NCBI GenBank assembly: GCA_922989275.2
Contig: OV277864.1
Location: forward strand, 21,959,550 to 22,023,549
DNA from: Gari tellinella
Lineage: Eukaryota; Mollusca; Bivalvia; Cardiida; Psammobiidae
DNA length: 64,000 nt
Direction: 5' to 3'
The position numbers and the translations under genes were made by a program. The notes under the pieces were generated by a model, which saw only the letters and a list, made by a program, of their open reading frames with translations, was not told the origin of the DNA and searched no databases. How positions within the stretch are numbered: the stretch's first letter is position 1; each line of letters opens with the position of its first letter. Below, piece after piece: positions 30,701 through 41,678 of the stretch.

Positions 30701-31314
30701 TTGTATTTGGCATATTCGTCGTCAGAAAACCAGAGGACATTTTATATGATACAAAAAGAAATGATTAAAATATTGACCACTTCAAACAGGTCAACGCGCG
30801 ATCAAAGGTTAAACAATAGCACTTTTCAAAGGATTTTATTTTCTACATTTTGTTGCATTCCGTTTGCCCTTGTGTCGTTTAAACCTCTGTATATTCCTAT
30901 AACTGTTGAACGAACCAAATATCTGTACATTAGCCGATCGATGAGGTTAACTTCATCGGGATTGTCTATGCGAGCCTTTTGACAGGTTAATATTTTTGAA
31001 GACGAATCGGATTTATCCTATATCCGAAATATAAACAAACGATAGAAAGTCTGTCAATTGTTATGCGTCCCATTCAACAATAGGAGCGAGCTCAATTTTC
31101 AGCTCTACAAGTGTTTTGTTTTGCTTTGAAATGAACGCGGGGTTTTCACAAAACATGTTCCGATATTAAAGCAACTCTAATTATAAATGGTTTGTTCAAG
31201 GCAGATGGCTTCTTTAAACAAAATTTGTCAAACATATCAAGCTCATTCATTGCCAACCTGCATTTACAGCTCGGAAATTAAAGCTATTACAAATGTAAGA
31301 GTTAAATAATATAC
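30701..31314. other. No gene recognised
   Basis: A 93-codon plus-strand frame (30701-30982) starts inside the MITE-D edge and has no recognisable domain. Confidence 0.3.
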
Positions 31315-31531
31315 TACAGAGGTAAATGTGCTATTGTTTCCACAATTAGGCGTTAGTGTCAAATCAATTATGTACATTGCAAACAGTTACTTGACGTCTG
31401 ATTAGGCTCCAAATTGTTTGCAGTTCAGAAATAAAAGTAAATCTTTCGAATCTCCAAAAGTCTGCTATTTTCTAGATTGTGTTGGATTGCGTTTCATATA
31501 AACGTGAATAGATCATGGCTTTTCTACTGTA
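31315..31531 (-). repeat. Degenerate MITE-A
   Basis: TACAGAGGTAAATGTG begins it, GCTTTTCTACTGTA ends it, and CTTGACGTCTGATTAGGCTCC is half of the hairpin. Confidence 0.55.
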
Positions 31532-31938
31532 CGAGTGTTTTGCTTTACGTGTCATCAGTATTGACGTATCTTTAGACATATCTTACTTCTACAAAGAATT
31601 ACTAAGGATACAAACATAACTTTGTTACTAGATATATTCTATATATTTCATAACGAATTATGCTAGTCACCTGTTTATATGATTGCAATAAAGCTCATGC
31701 GGTAAATCCTTTCTTAAGCGGTCATTCAATCAAATGCCCGTAGGCAGTGTTTATTACATACGGATTATTAATATCTTTATTCAAGTCTCATCATGGATAC
31801 AGCATACATACAATTAGTTAACATCTATATATACATGTCAATGACCCATGTCATTCAATTATGAATTATAAGAGACTATCATAATGTTACGGATACATTG
31901 CATTTATTACAAGATGTAGAAAAGTCACAAATTTCAAA
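31532..31938. other. No recognised feature
   Basis: AT-rich interval without repeats or exons that I can support. Confidence 0.4.
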
Positions 31939-32188
31939 TACAGTGGAGAATGTGTTATTCTTTCCCAATAAACGCGTTTACGCTAAAACTATTATTTGCA
32001 GTGCAAACAGTTTGGAGCCAGATCAGACGCCGGGTAACCCGGCGTCTGATCAGGCTCCAAACTGTTTGCCACCAAGATAAACAAGAAATATCAGAATTGT
32101 CCAAAAGTTGTTCTTTTCTACGTTTTATCGCTTTGCGTTTGCGTACGTTTGCGTTTAAACGGGAAAGAATAACAGATTCTCCACTGTA
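31939..32188 (-). mobile_element. MITE-A, intact
   Basis: A 250-bp copy with centre GCCGGGTAACCCGGC. It is nearly identical to the copy at 4939-5188, and both share the ATTATTTGCAGTGCAAACAG variant. Confidence 0.92.
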
Positions 32189-32489
32189 TACACGTTTGGT
32201 CGCCGTTTTGAATAACGTTGATACATAGATGAATTTCTTTTACTATACATATTCGTGTACCCAAAAAGCATATCAATATCTATGCCTATTATGACCATTT
32301 AGAAACAAGGTCAGGCGCCAAGAAATTGTTCAACACTCAGCTCAACGTAATTCGTCAATATTTAAATCAAAGGAAATTTACTATATTTTGTTTAATAACA
32401 TTAGCGTTTGATCTTGTTTAAACCATTACCAAACAAACTTTTGGTAACTAAGAAGACAATTTACCACTTAAAGCAGACTGACAATAAAG
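32189..32489. other. No recognised feature
   Basis: Interval between MITE-A and a LINE-like tail; nothing supported. Confidence 0.35.
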
Positions 32490-32760
32490 AAGAAATAATA
32501 ATAATAATCTTTATTTCCTCCAGATAAGGAGAGCATAGATCATAGAATACAAACAGTGCAAACGTGTATATACATATAAAGTGACAAAACATGGACGACA
32601 TAAGAAAATCAACAACAACAACAAACAAACAGACAGACAGACAAAAACAAACAAGAAGAGCAACATATGAAGTCATTATGAGGTGAAGTATAGTTGCCTG
32701 CATTTGACCCCCATGAAGAGACAAATGCACACAATTATACTTCCACCTATTCATTCATGT
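32490..32760 (-). repeat. 3' tail of a minus-strand non-LTR retroelement
   Basis: On the minus strand the segment ends with GGAGGAAATAAAGATTATTA followed by an ATT repeat, the usual 3' end of a LINE. The sequence upstream contains CTGTCTGTCTGTTTGTTTG low-complexity DNA. The 97-codon minus-strand frame here is 3' untranslated sequence, not a gene. Confidence 0.55.
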
Positions 32761-33199
32761 CGAAATAATATATACAGTCAATCTGACAGGTGAGTCTATC
32801 ACAATAATATATATGATTGGGTCTCCAGCAAAACCTGCTATATTGACAAAATTTTCGATTTTCCGATTTTTGCTGTTTGTTCAAGAATAGGGTGTTAGAA
32901 ATACAGAACAAAAATAATTTTGGTGATATCTCAATTTTTAATGAAATTACAGCTAATTTAGTATCTGCCCTAGCAATGAAACATTGTCACGCGAGTGCTT
33001 AATTTGACTTTTAAAAAGCGGTCCAGAAACAGTATTTTAAGAACCAACAAGGCCTACAGTATGCACTTTTCCTTCCAATTAAGACATAAGCTTCTGTTGA
33101 ATAAACTTATAAAACTTATTTGGAATGAATTATGGAGAAAAGAAAAGTCTGTTACAGTTCAGTTACCATAGTAACGCAATCCTAAAAAGGACACAAATC

Positions 33200-33454
33200 T
33201 CAGTTTCTGTATGTATTTTGAGGACACTTAACGTCCTGATAGACATGGCGAACACATAGCCTCACAATATTAAAAAGGTACTTCTGGCGAGCGGTAGATA
33301 TTCCTGCAGGCTGTAGCACGTGCGGCAGACGCTCGTGGGGGAAATCGACGCCACGTGACCTCAGAATATCATATCTTCTCTCATCAACGTCATCACTCTC
33401 TTTCACAAGAACGACGTCAGATTGGTCCTGTTGAAGCGGAAATACTGATATTTC
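33200..33454 (-). CDS. Candidate last coding exon of a host gene
   Basis: On the minus strand a good acceptor (CTATTTTACTTTCAG) precedes exactly 85 codons open to TGA at 33200. The peptide is well mixed (for example RRYDILRSRGVDFPHERLPH) and not repeat-derived. If the exon at 34674-34807 is joined directly, the phase does not fit this frame: that exon ends with 2 extra bases and would read only 17 codons (KYQYFRF..) to a stop at about 33403. Either an extra exon or alternative site is missing, or the short frame is the true one. Function unknown. Confidence 0.4.
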   Translation of the reverse strand, partial: EISVFPLQQDQSDVVLVKESDDVDERRYDILRSRGVDFPHERLPHVLQPAGISTARQKYLFNIVRLCVRHVYQDVKCPQNTYRN

Positions 33455-34673
33455 CTGAAAGTAAAATAGACAAATGTTTTATTAGATCTATATAATTTGC
33501 CTCAGAATGTTTGTTCACCCTTTCTTCAATAAAGATTTACTCAAAGTTCCACCTAATTACATGTAACTGAATTTCACTTACATGCATGAAAGTGAAAATT
33601 CAATAATTATGTAGCCCTGTAGTATAGATCTAGTATAATAATAAGCCAACATTTACTGATCCCTATTAAACATCTCCTATAGGAACATACTTTCTCATCT
33701 GAGAATTTTCTTTTTGCAAAAGCGTCAAAAGATTGATATGTGGAAAAAATGCTAAACTAACGTTATCAATAATTTGAATATTTAAATTTATAAGGCTCGA
33801 TCAAAAGCTTTTAATAAAGAAGTGTCTAATGTATATGGTATTGTGCTGGTGTTGCTCTTGCTTTATTTATAGAAATAAACAAACAGTATAAGTAAACTAT
33901 TCATAAAACAGACAGGGGCTTGGCAGACGATACGCAATCACGCACGTGCGTAACATCAATAGGAAAAACGAAATATCAAACATGGCCAAAAAGTGACATT
34001 AAATTTTAAAACATGTAGCGTGAGGATCGGGTGGGTGGGGGTGTTTAGACCTTAATGTCTTAAGTCTAAATCACTCTAAACACGCTTCAGAGCTCAACAT
34101 TTCAGTTCTAATTCGTGGGAGGTTTCCGGACACCACCCCCCCCCCCCCCTCCCGAAACCAACATTCATCAATTTCAAGTTTCAGAAACTCAAAAAGTTAG
34201 TAACTACAAAGTCGGCAGTCTAAAGCCTATGGTGCTACATGTACCTCTTGTACGCCTAACATTAAAATAGTTTTATATATACAACGGAGCTTTGATCAAA
34301 ATTGATCGTATTCAAAGCCCTAAACCCCTAAAATCACACTTCAGGGCTCACAATTTCAGTTCTAATTTCCATTTTTTCTCTCGGGGTACATGCACGTCCC
34401 CCGGACTCCAACCAACGTTTGTCGATTTCAAGTAGATCTATTAGAAACTTAAAAACTCAGTAGATCTAATGCAAAGTCGACATCTTACATGTAATATATA
34501 TGGTGCTACACATGTACGTGCACCTCTCATGCGTTGAAACCTCAGATACTTTTAGCTGAGCTTACTTTAAATTAGTCACAAAAATCTTTTTTATGTCTTA
34601 TATAAGGGAGCTTACATAGATCTCTCTCAATCAATACATTTTAATCTGGAATAGACTCTAAATAGGTCCTGAC
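33455..34673. other. Presumed intron; poly-C tract
   Basis: It carries a roughly 16-base C run at 34135-34150 and two similar stretches with CACTCTAAACACGCTTCAGAGC (about 34070) and AAATCACACTTCAGGGCTCA (about 34330), a diffuse internal duplication of about 260 bp. No MITE-A to MITE-D copy is present, unlike the surroundings. Confidence 0.4.
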
Positions 34674-34807
34674 CTGATGTTTGACGTCCAGCTCTCGATC
34701 ATCAGTCTGAGTCTAGACAAACGTCTAAAAGCGCCCAGGTCAGTTTCTTCTTGAGATCCAAATGGTGTGGCCGTGTACGTTCTATCAAACAGCAGACTCT
34801 CTAAATC
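34674..34807 (-). CDS. Candidate internal exon of a host gene
   Basis: The acceptor ATCTTCTTTTTAG and the donor ACATCAG|GTCAGG bound 134 bases. Only one frame is open, encoding a polar segment with LFDRTYTATPFGSQEETDLG and FRRLSRLRLMIESW. It opens in phase 0 and ends with two extra bases. No domain is recognised. Clean splice sites and a full-length open frame make a real exon likely. Confidence 0.5.
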
Positions 34808-34875
34808 CTAAAAAGAAGATTAATGAATATGAAAAATAATACTAATCATGTTACGATGTAAATTCACTTTATTCA

Positions 34876-35488
34876 TACAGTGGGGAAGACGCTATTTTTG
34901 CGATGAACGCTATTATTTCCCTTGCAAGCCGTTTGGTCCCAGATCAATCGCCCGGTAACCCGGCGTCTGACAAGGCTTCACACTTTTTGCCCCTCAGATT
35001 AAAATAGATAGATCTAGATGTACATATGTTCCCCAGAACACGTGTGTCACCTGTCAGCAAGCATCAGTACAACATTGTCTTTCCATAAAAGAAATTTAAT
35101 TTCAAAATATTCAGTAAAACAGCAGAGAGCATGAAAAGAAAATGTTGAAAAGAGGAATAAATCTCACAATATTGATACAAGGGTTATGGCCCTTCAAGGC
35201 CTTGTGCAATTCTCTTCCACATGTCAAGCTCTTTCCATAAATGAAGTTTCATCTTCAAAGCTTCAGTAGAACATTCAGAACAGGAGTTATGAGGAGTGAC
35301 ACAAAAAGCGTGACGGACAGACATACGGACGGACGGGTGGACGGACGAACAGACAGACGCCGAAAAAGTGATCCCTACGTGTCACCTCTGCCTACAGCAG
35401 GAAAAACAAAAAGTAGATCGAATTTTCTCCGTTTTGTGCTTTGCGTTTAAAAACGGGAAATAATAGATCTAACGTCTTCCCCACTGTC
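34876..35488 (-). mobile_element. MITE-A interrupted by another repeat
   Basis: TACAGTGGGGAAGACG begins and GTCTTCCCCACTGT ends a diverged MITE-A with a partly kept hairpin. About 380 bp of unrelated DNA (about 35030-35415) separates its halves. That insert includes GACGGACAGACATACGGACG and further ACGG/ACAG units followed by GTGATCCCTACGTGTCACCT, like dispersed repeats common in molluscs (inference). Confidence 0.6.
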
Positions 35489-35773
35489 AGATAAAATTTA
35501 TTTCTTAGGAGGATACAATAATCTGAAAAACTTAATCATTGTAGATCTAGACCCATGTAATGTGGACTAGATCTAGATCTAGGTCTAAACGCAAAATTTG
35601 AATTAAAAAAACAACACAGCTTATAGATTTAAAATTTTGCGAGGGTTTGTCTCTGCCTAGTTTCGACCCCTATGACGACATACTGGGCTATCACACTTTA
35701 CATGTAGAATCTCTCATTATTCTATATGTAGCAGCCAGGGTTGAGTTTTTATGATTAAATGCTGAGAGATGTG

Positions 35774-35843
35774 TGGTATCTCAGTCGGGAGAGCACTTGC
35801 CCTGTAAGGAAGGGGTCCCGGGTTCGAGTCCAGATAGGGCTTT
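35774..35843 (+). repeat. tRNA-derived SINE head
   Basis: TGGTATCTCAGTCGGGAGAGC is an A-box-like D arm and GGTTCGAGTCC (35821-35831) is a consensus B box. The acceptor stem does not pair, so I call a SINE head or tRNA pseudogene. Confidence 0.6.
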
Positions 35844-36036
35844 GATATTTTCTCACCAGGTTTCATTTGGCGCCCATTGTGGTTTCTGTGACTGTATGGG
35901 CTCCGAGTTCAAACCCCCGGTCGTTCTCATACCCATATAGAAATTTGCGACGAATTTCAAGTTGTCGGTGGAGTATGTCACAGTGTGTAGATAAATCATC
36001 ACATGTATGGCCTTGCTGTACAAGCGCGTTTTTATG

Positions 36037-36095
36037 GTGACGTGATAGAGTTCATGACTGATCTGCGAACCTTGCGACCCGGATTCAATCCCGGG
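36037..36095 (+). repeat. Second tRNA-like SINE head
   Basis: GTGACGTGATAGAGTTCATG followed by GGATTCAATCCCGGG (36081-36095) gives A-like and B boxes. The downstream AATAAATCTTAACACACC looks like a short tail. It may belong to one composite SINE with the head at 35774. Confidence 0.4.
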
Positions 36096-36384
36096 TCGGT
36101 GTGGGTGTTTCGTTATAAAAACACCTGGTTTGTAATATAACCTTAATAAATCTTAACACACCTATTGTTTTAGGGGCTTCTTTTTGTTTTCGTTCAAAAA
36201 CACAACAGATCTACCCCCAATAAGCACTTTAATACTGTACGCAGATCTGATTGAAAAGACTTCCCGACAGGTCGAAACAAACGGGTAGGTTGGATCTACG
36301 TAAACATGCATTTACAGCATTTTTGTTCGAAATGTCATTAGTCCACTATGTTAACAGTTAGAGACAGCGAGCTATTTTTAGACT

Positions 36385-36738
36385 TCAGGCGCTGATCTGA
36401 GGACGGCACTCATCAAAAATGATCTTGTCGTCACAGGGGTTCATTGATGAGACTAAAATGTCATGAACTTTGACAGCTTGATGGAAATTCTTATTGAGCT
36501 GAGAAAACACAAACAATAAGCAATGTATGCTAGGGTAACTATGTAGATTCTACATGTAGGCCTACAACGTAATTATTTACGAATCAAATGAAATGTAGTT
36601 AGCTAAAAATGGCGCGGTCACGAATGACCTCATATTGATAGAGATCTAAACTAGATCTTATCTAGCCAAAAGATGAGAGAAAACATAGTTATATTGCTAT
36701 AAATAATTGAAGATACGTACCTCGATATCTTTATCCAT
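36385..36738 (-). CDS. Candidate first two exons of a host gene
   Basis: On the minus strand ATGGATAAAGATATCGAG (36738-36721) is followed by a strong donor GTACGT. An acceptor GTGTTTTCTCAG at 36499 opens a second exon in the same phase (LNKNFHQAVKVHDILVSSMN..) to TGA at 36385. Read through, this is a 43-residue protein. If the true product continues to the exons at 34.7 and 33.3 kb, exon 2 needs an internal donor in phase 0, and only weak ones (AAA|GTTCAT) are present. Function unknown. Confidence 0.4.
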
Positions 36739-37393
36739 CGCTAACAGAGAATCTGGAACTTCTTGATCACGAAAGGTTAAAATTTACTTTGTTTTTAAAC
36801 ACATATGTCATGTGTAAGTTTTGATCATGATGTAAAATTCTGACGTCATGTTTAATCGGGAATTCCCAACGTCATAACCGATGTCATTATAGCAGGTTTT
36901 CCTGGAGAACGGCTCATATATATCCTTAGTTCCTCCATATTGAAGATTACAAACCATAGATAAGTATATACAGCATGTGACAAACAACAATCAATACAAT
37001 ATACATGAAAAGAAATGAAGTATGTGTCAATCTAGTAGTAGAAAGGAAAGCATACTTATGCAAACATGATAACCATGTTTAAATGCATCAACTATACTTC
37101 ATTACGTGATAAAGTTTCATATGTTGAGTTCAGTTTAATAAAACTACCTTAGCGCCAACGGTATTAATTTAGTGGGGTTGTAGAATATTCACTTTAAATT
37201 ACAAACCAAGTACGAAGAAATATGAAACTGACTCCAGCATAGAAACACATAAATGAACAAGACAATTGCATTCGTAAATACCAATTGTTACATATGACGC
37301 GTCATACATTTGTTTCATAATGGTCATTATGCAACTTGGACATAGTACGACCAATCTTTTCACTGGTGACTCAATATTATGCCCATCTCTCAT
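36739..37393. other. Possible 5' flank of the candidate gene
   Basis: Upstream of the minus-strand ATG. No TATA box or CpG-rich stretch is evident; the rest is unique-looking AT-rich DNA. Confidence 0.3.
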
Positions 37394-37584
37394 TACAGTG
37401 GAGAAAACGTTATTCTTTCCCCATAAACGCGTCCACGCTAAAACTATTATTTCAGGCTCCAAATTGTTTGCCACTCGGATAAAAATGAATAGTCAAATTT
37501 GTCAAAAAGTTGTTATTTGTACATTTTATTGCAATGCGTTGCGTCAGCGTTTAAACAGGAAAGAACAACATTCTCTTCACTGTA
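37394..37584 (-). mobile_element. MITE-A, most of hairpin deleted
   Basis: TACAGTGGAGAAAACG to TTCTCTTCACTGTA. CTATTATTTCAGGCTCCAAATTG shows the left arm and centre deleted as a block. Confidence 0.75.
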
Positions 37585-37619
37585 TACGCGTTATAACAAA
37601 ATGTTATAACATCATTAGA

Positions 37620-37795
37620 GAACAATTCTCTTAATACATCATTAAACTCAAACTACTGAGCCCACTAGCGAAACGAAACCTAGAGAACATATTCGAGGCT
37701 ATATGATAATAACAATTCTTACAACACATCACTGAACAGAAACTCAGACGACAACGCCCTCTAGCAAAACAAAACGAAACCTAGAGAACATATCA
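37620..37795 (+). repeat. Imperfect tandem duplication, about 90 bp
   Basis: AACAATTCT..ACATCA..AACT followed by ACGAAACCTAGAGAACATAT occurs twice (about 37620-37692 and 37711-37790). Confidence 0.65.
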
Positions 37796-38068
37796 GAGTA
37801 TTGACTGTAGCAATGTAACATTGTTCATTACGACATTTTAATAAAGATTCTGCTGTTGTTATAGATTATGATTATAAAAGATGATGACAAAAGAGTTGAA
37901 AAAGAGTTTTGATCCTGGTAAGACGTCATATACAGTCTATACAAGAGTAAAACAATATGACAATAGCTATTATTATAGATAATAGTCTATATATATATAT
38001 AGACACACGGAATCAAGTAAATATCATAACCGCCTACTGCATCCTATGTTCCAAGGTTTTCGGTTGCC

Positions 38069-38929
38069 TTAGTCGCAGATAAAGTTCATTAAGTTAAAGC
38101 AAAATGACCCCACTATTTTAAGGCAAGCTGAATCGAAATTTGTGCACAAAAGAACGCGAAAACCAGAGAGCATATGGATTAATTGCAGACGCGGGGTATA
38201 TGAAGTAAGCACCTGAAAAATGTCTTTACCAAACACATGATACAAATTTTTCCATAGTCTGCATCTTGCACTAAGTGAACGCTCACAGTAAAAAGCAATA
38301 TGCACAGCAAACTCGTCTGTTAACTTGTTGCACCGTTTACAACGAATGATGTATGGTTTAGTAAAGAGAAGATGTGCAAATTTTACAGCGGCTTGAGATA
38401 ACTGCAGATACTTACGGTTACCTTTACTCATTAACCAAAACTGACAGGGCCCAAAATCTGTCAAGGGTTGAATAATATTATAATCATTTAGCATATTGTC
38501 GGCTGAGATGCGCGACTGTATTAAAGAAAACTGCTTTATTTTGACGTTGCTGTTGACTATTGTCTTCCAGACTTGTCTGGAAGGAAATTCCCCCGTCAAA
38601 TAGTATGTCACAAAGACATCGGCAAGGCCATACTTACCGCATATTCTGTCTATGTCGGGTAGAAAGCCTTTTAATTTACTTCTATGATTAAAATAGCTAC
38701 ATAGCCTATTGTTGAAAAAGTTTTTAATTAAGGAGTCATTGTTTAATCTACATAACTGGCCCAAAAATATAAGTTTCCTTCTGTCTATTTCAGCTTCAAT
38801 AGACAGAGCCCCTAATGTAGCTAAAACAATATCTGATCTAGAGTTTCTTGACAAACCCTGAATAGATTTCAGGCAAAATCTATGGGCGTTTAGCTGTAAT
38901 AGGATGAATACCGCCCTCGTATATCCCAC
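38069..38929 (-). pseudogene. Non-LTR retrotransposon, C-terminal part of ORF2
   Basis: A 286-codon frame carrying the post-RT region. It starts near AHRFCLKSIQGL, continues with IEAEIDRRKLIFLGQLCRLN and ends with a Cys/His cluster, CKRCNKLTDEFAVHIAFYCE (C-x2-C-x9-H-x4-C), typical of C-terminal zinc-binding domains in LINEs. It overlaps the RT frame by 50 bases in another phase. The segment normally linking RT to this domain is missing, so the overlap is best read as an internal deletion that also shifted the frame. It is followed by a short 3' region to about 37850 with CTTTATTAAAATG. Confidence 0.8.
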
Positions 38930-39840
38930 AGTTAACTACACTAAAAAATGTTTTCCTAAACTTATTTGAACACTCTCTAACTGTTTGTGAGAAATCATTC
39001 ACTCGGTTGAATAGTACACCTAAGTGAGTATATGACTCGTGTTCATTTACAATATCATTACCCAGATACCATTGTCGATCAGTATTTGGCTTTTTTGAGG
39101 GTTTCTCATTTGTAACAATCACTGCTGACTTGGATGCATTATACTCATACCTAAACGAGCATCCGTATCTACAGCAAATGTTCATCAGTTCTTGCAAGCC
39201 TGAATTAGATAAAGAAAGCAAGACCATGTCGTCCGCTGAAGACGGGCATGTAATATTTAAACCATGAACCATTAAACCGTATTGGCTACACATAAGTTCA
39301 TTCATTAAGTCATTAATAAAAATGAGATAGAGCTGTGGACTGATTACCCCACCCTGTCTGGTACCCTGCCAAATCGGGAACCAGGCCGAGATATGACCAT
39401 TGCTCCTTACTCTACTTTGCATATCTTGATAGAGATTATATATGGCCTTGAACAGGTAGGTACTAATATTTGTATTAAATAGTTTCACCATGAGGGCTTC
39501 GTGCCATACTCTGTCAAATGCTTGGCGTACATCTAAAAAACATGTAAATAACTTACTGTTGTTTTCACAAACATAAATGAGACAACCCATACCTTCCCTA
39601 AAGCCACCCTGGAGATCGTTAACGACATACCTGTGTTGCTTCATGCGTGAAAGTATAACCGACTCGTACAGTTTCAATAGAACGGACGAAAGAGTTATGG
39701 CTCGATAATTATTGGGATCATTGTGAGATTTATTCCCACCTTTATGTAGTAAAATAATGTCACCCCTTTTCATGTCTACGGGACAGTAAGACAATGTTAA
39801 CATACCTGAAAATAGTTTAGCACAACTATTTGAAAATGTT
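38880..39840 (-). pseudogene. Non-LTR retrotransposon reverse transcriptase, 5'-truncated
   Basis: The minus-strand frame has RT motifs in order: NYRAITL; LQGGFREGMGC; motif A FLDVRQAFDRVWH; motif B GTRQGGVISPQLYLIFINDL; motif C SADDMVLLS in place of the usual YADD or FADD; then NASKS. The frame is open from a stop at about 39840 and the preceding palm and endonuclease parts are absent. A MITE-A sits 36 bp upstream. The clade (Jockey, CR1 or I-like) cannot be set by eye. Reverse transcription of element RNA at a nicked target is the family's known role; this copy is dead. Confidence 0.9.
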
Positions 39841-39875
39841 TAACTTCTAGTGAATAAAGTAAACCTGATATTCAC

Positions 39876-40109
39876 TACAGTGGAGAATCTGTTATTCTTT
39901 CCCGTTTAAACGCAAACGTACGCAAACGCATTTAAAGCGCTAAAACGTAGAAAAGAACAACTTTTGGACAATTCTGATAGTTCATGTTTATCTTGGTGGC
40001 AAACAGTTTGGTTACCCGGCGTCTGATCTGGCTCCAAACTGTTTGTATAAGAAAAATAGTTTTAGCGTAAACGCGTTTATCGGGAAAGAATAACAGATTC
40101 TCCACTGTA
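39876..40109 (+). mobile_element. MITE-A with half hairpin
   Basis: TACAGTGGAGAATCTG to GATTCTCCACTGTA. CAAACAGTTTGG joins directly to TTACCCGGCGTCTGATC, so the left inner arm is lost. It lies next to the truncated 5' edge of the RT frame. Confidence 0.85.
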
Positions 40110-40309
40110 CATTAGTAAGGTAATGGGCAGGTAGATCTCGTGCTTCGTTACTGAGCAGTCCTTAGAGCCACCTTCGGCTGTATTATACCTTATAAGGAAG
40201 CAGTTGAATATATAACAATAGAAAAGAATTACCCCTACCCGCTTAAGCGAAACCAAGTGCAATTGCATTGACAGTTGAATCTAGATTATTCCTTTTTTAG
40301 TATTTACCC

Positions 40310-40648
40310 ATTTATTTAATCTAAGTGGCAAATCAGTTTGGTATTCCAGCGTCTTTCCAGGGTGGAAACTATTTGCAATGGAAATAAATGTTTAAACACA
40401 GAGGCATTTATTTGAAATATAGAATGTTTTCTCCACTGTTGAGAAAACGTTATTATTTCCCATATAAACGCAAACACTTTGCAATAAAACATTTCTGACT
40501 ATTTTTAATCTTTATGGCAACAAGTTTGGGACATGATCAGAAGTCGAGTTACTCGGCGTCTTATCTAGATCCGTATTGTCTGCACTAGAAATAATAGTTT
40601 ATGTGTAAAAGTGTGTATGGTGAAAGATAACCGTTTAATCTACTCTGA
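40310..40648 (+). repeat. Two worn MITE-A copies in tandem
   Basis: The first keeps only its right half, ending TTTTCTCCACTGT (40439). The second begins in the same bases (CACTGTTGAGAAAACG) and runs to about 40648 with a recognisable hairpin (CATGATCAGAAGTCGAG..). They share one end, as if one inserted in the terminus of the other. Confidence 0.6.
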
Positions 40649-41031
40649 ACCCTAAGTATTCGTTTCTTCAGATGCATTTAGTACATGTATCTTAACAATA
40701 AAATATATTACAACTGTACATGAAATCGTGATGAACGACAATATAGTTATTTTAGCAACGTTGCATTTAATTTCGATAAAATAACAATAAAGCACATCTG
40801 GAAATATCATTATGATTAAAAGTTGATTATATTTCATCATTTTTGTCGTATGGCGCAAAACCAAATATTCTGTTCTCCTGTCCAATAACAAAAATGTATT
40901 GCTAACCCATATTTGCCTGGATATTACATTGAACAATCCTTATGTACTTGCTGGAAGATAGAAGGGTTGTGTAAAACACTACAATACTTGTCATAAAGTG
41001 TATTAATTCATATGAAGTAGTAAACATTATA
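40649..41031. other. No recognised feature
   Basis: AT-rich interval; the 94-codon minus-strand frame at 40652-40936 has no domain. Confidence 0.35.
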
Positions 41032-41194
41032 CAGAGCAACAGATAAGGGTAGTTTTTAAAAAGTTAAAATCTTTATTTCTGAATTAAACCCTATGGTGTC
41101 ACTACTCATTAGAATCGTCTCTTCGGATTTTGTGCTGAAATGACTGAGAAAATGTTGGATTTGTTAAAATAACTACCTCTTATCTGGAGCCCTG
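41032..41194. mobile_element. Foldback element K, copy 2, one arm lost
   Basis: CAGAGCAACAGATAAGGG begins it and CTTATCTGGAGCCCTG ends it; ATTATA flanks both sides. It matches 50129-50321, but the second arm of the long palindrome is missing after GAATCGTCTCTTCG. Confidence 0.75.
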
Positions 41195-41286
41195 ATTATA
41201 GACTCTGGTGAGACGTCGCTAATTACGGCGTCTTGTTTTGGGTCTTTACTGTTTGCTAATGTCTACAATTGTAGACGATAGCCGAA

Positions 41287-41636
41287 TACAGTGGAGAATA
41301 TGTTATTCTTTCCCGTTTAAACGCAAACGTACGCAAACGCAAAGCACTAAAACGTAGAAAAGTACAACTTTTGGACAATTCTGATATTTCATGTTTATCT
41401 TGGTGGCAAACAGTTTGGAGCCTGATCAGACGCGTTTACGCTAAAACTATTATTTGCAGTGCAAACAGTTTGGAGCCAGATCAGACGCCGGGTAACCCGG
41501 CGTCTGATCAGGCTCCAAACTGCTTGCCATCAAGATAAACATGAAATATCAGAATTGTCCAAAAGTTGTTCTTTTTTACGTTTTAGCGCTTTGCGTTTGC
41601 GTTTAAACGGGAAAGAATAACAGATTCTCCACTATA
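41287..41636. mobile_element. Chimeric MITE-A with two like ends
   Basis: 350 bp instead of 250. The left 150 bp is the CGTTTAAACGCAAACG half through CTGATCAGACGC. It then continues as GTTTACGCTAAAACTATT, the inner part of an oppositely oriented copy, through a complete hairpin to a second CGTTTAAACG end. Both outer ends are therefore the same half. The join is at an ACGC microhomology. TA (left) and a mutated TATA (right) flank it. Confidence 0.85.
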
Positions 41637-41678
41637 TCCAAACATGACAGGCAGAAAGAGCGGTTTACGTTATTGTAT

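Noticed and set aside
32461..32754. 97-codon minus-strand membrane-like protein
   Set aside because: It lies in a LINE 3' tail with an ATT repeat and low-complexity CTGT units.
35774..35843. Functional tRNA gene
   Set aside because: A and B boxes are good but the acceptor and anticodon stems do not pair; SINE head or pseudogene is more likely. The same reasoning applies at 7781, 36037 and 63368.
38069..39840. Active retrotransposon
   Set aside because: 5'-truncated, an internal deletion with frame change, and no endonuclease domain.
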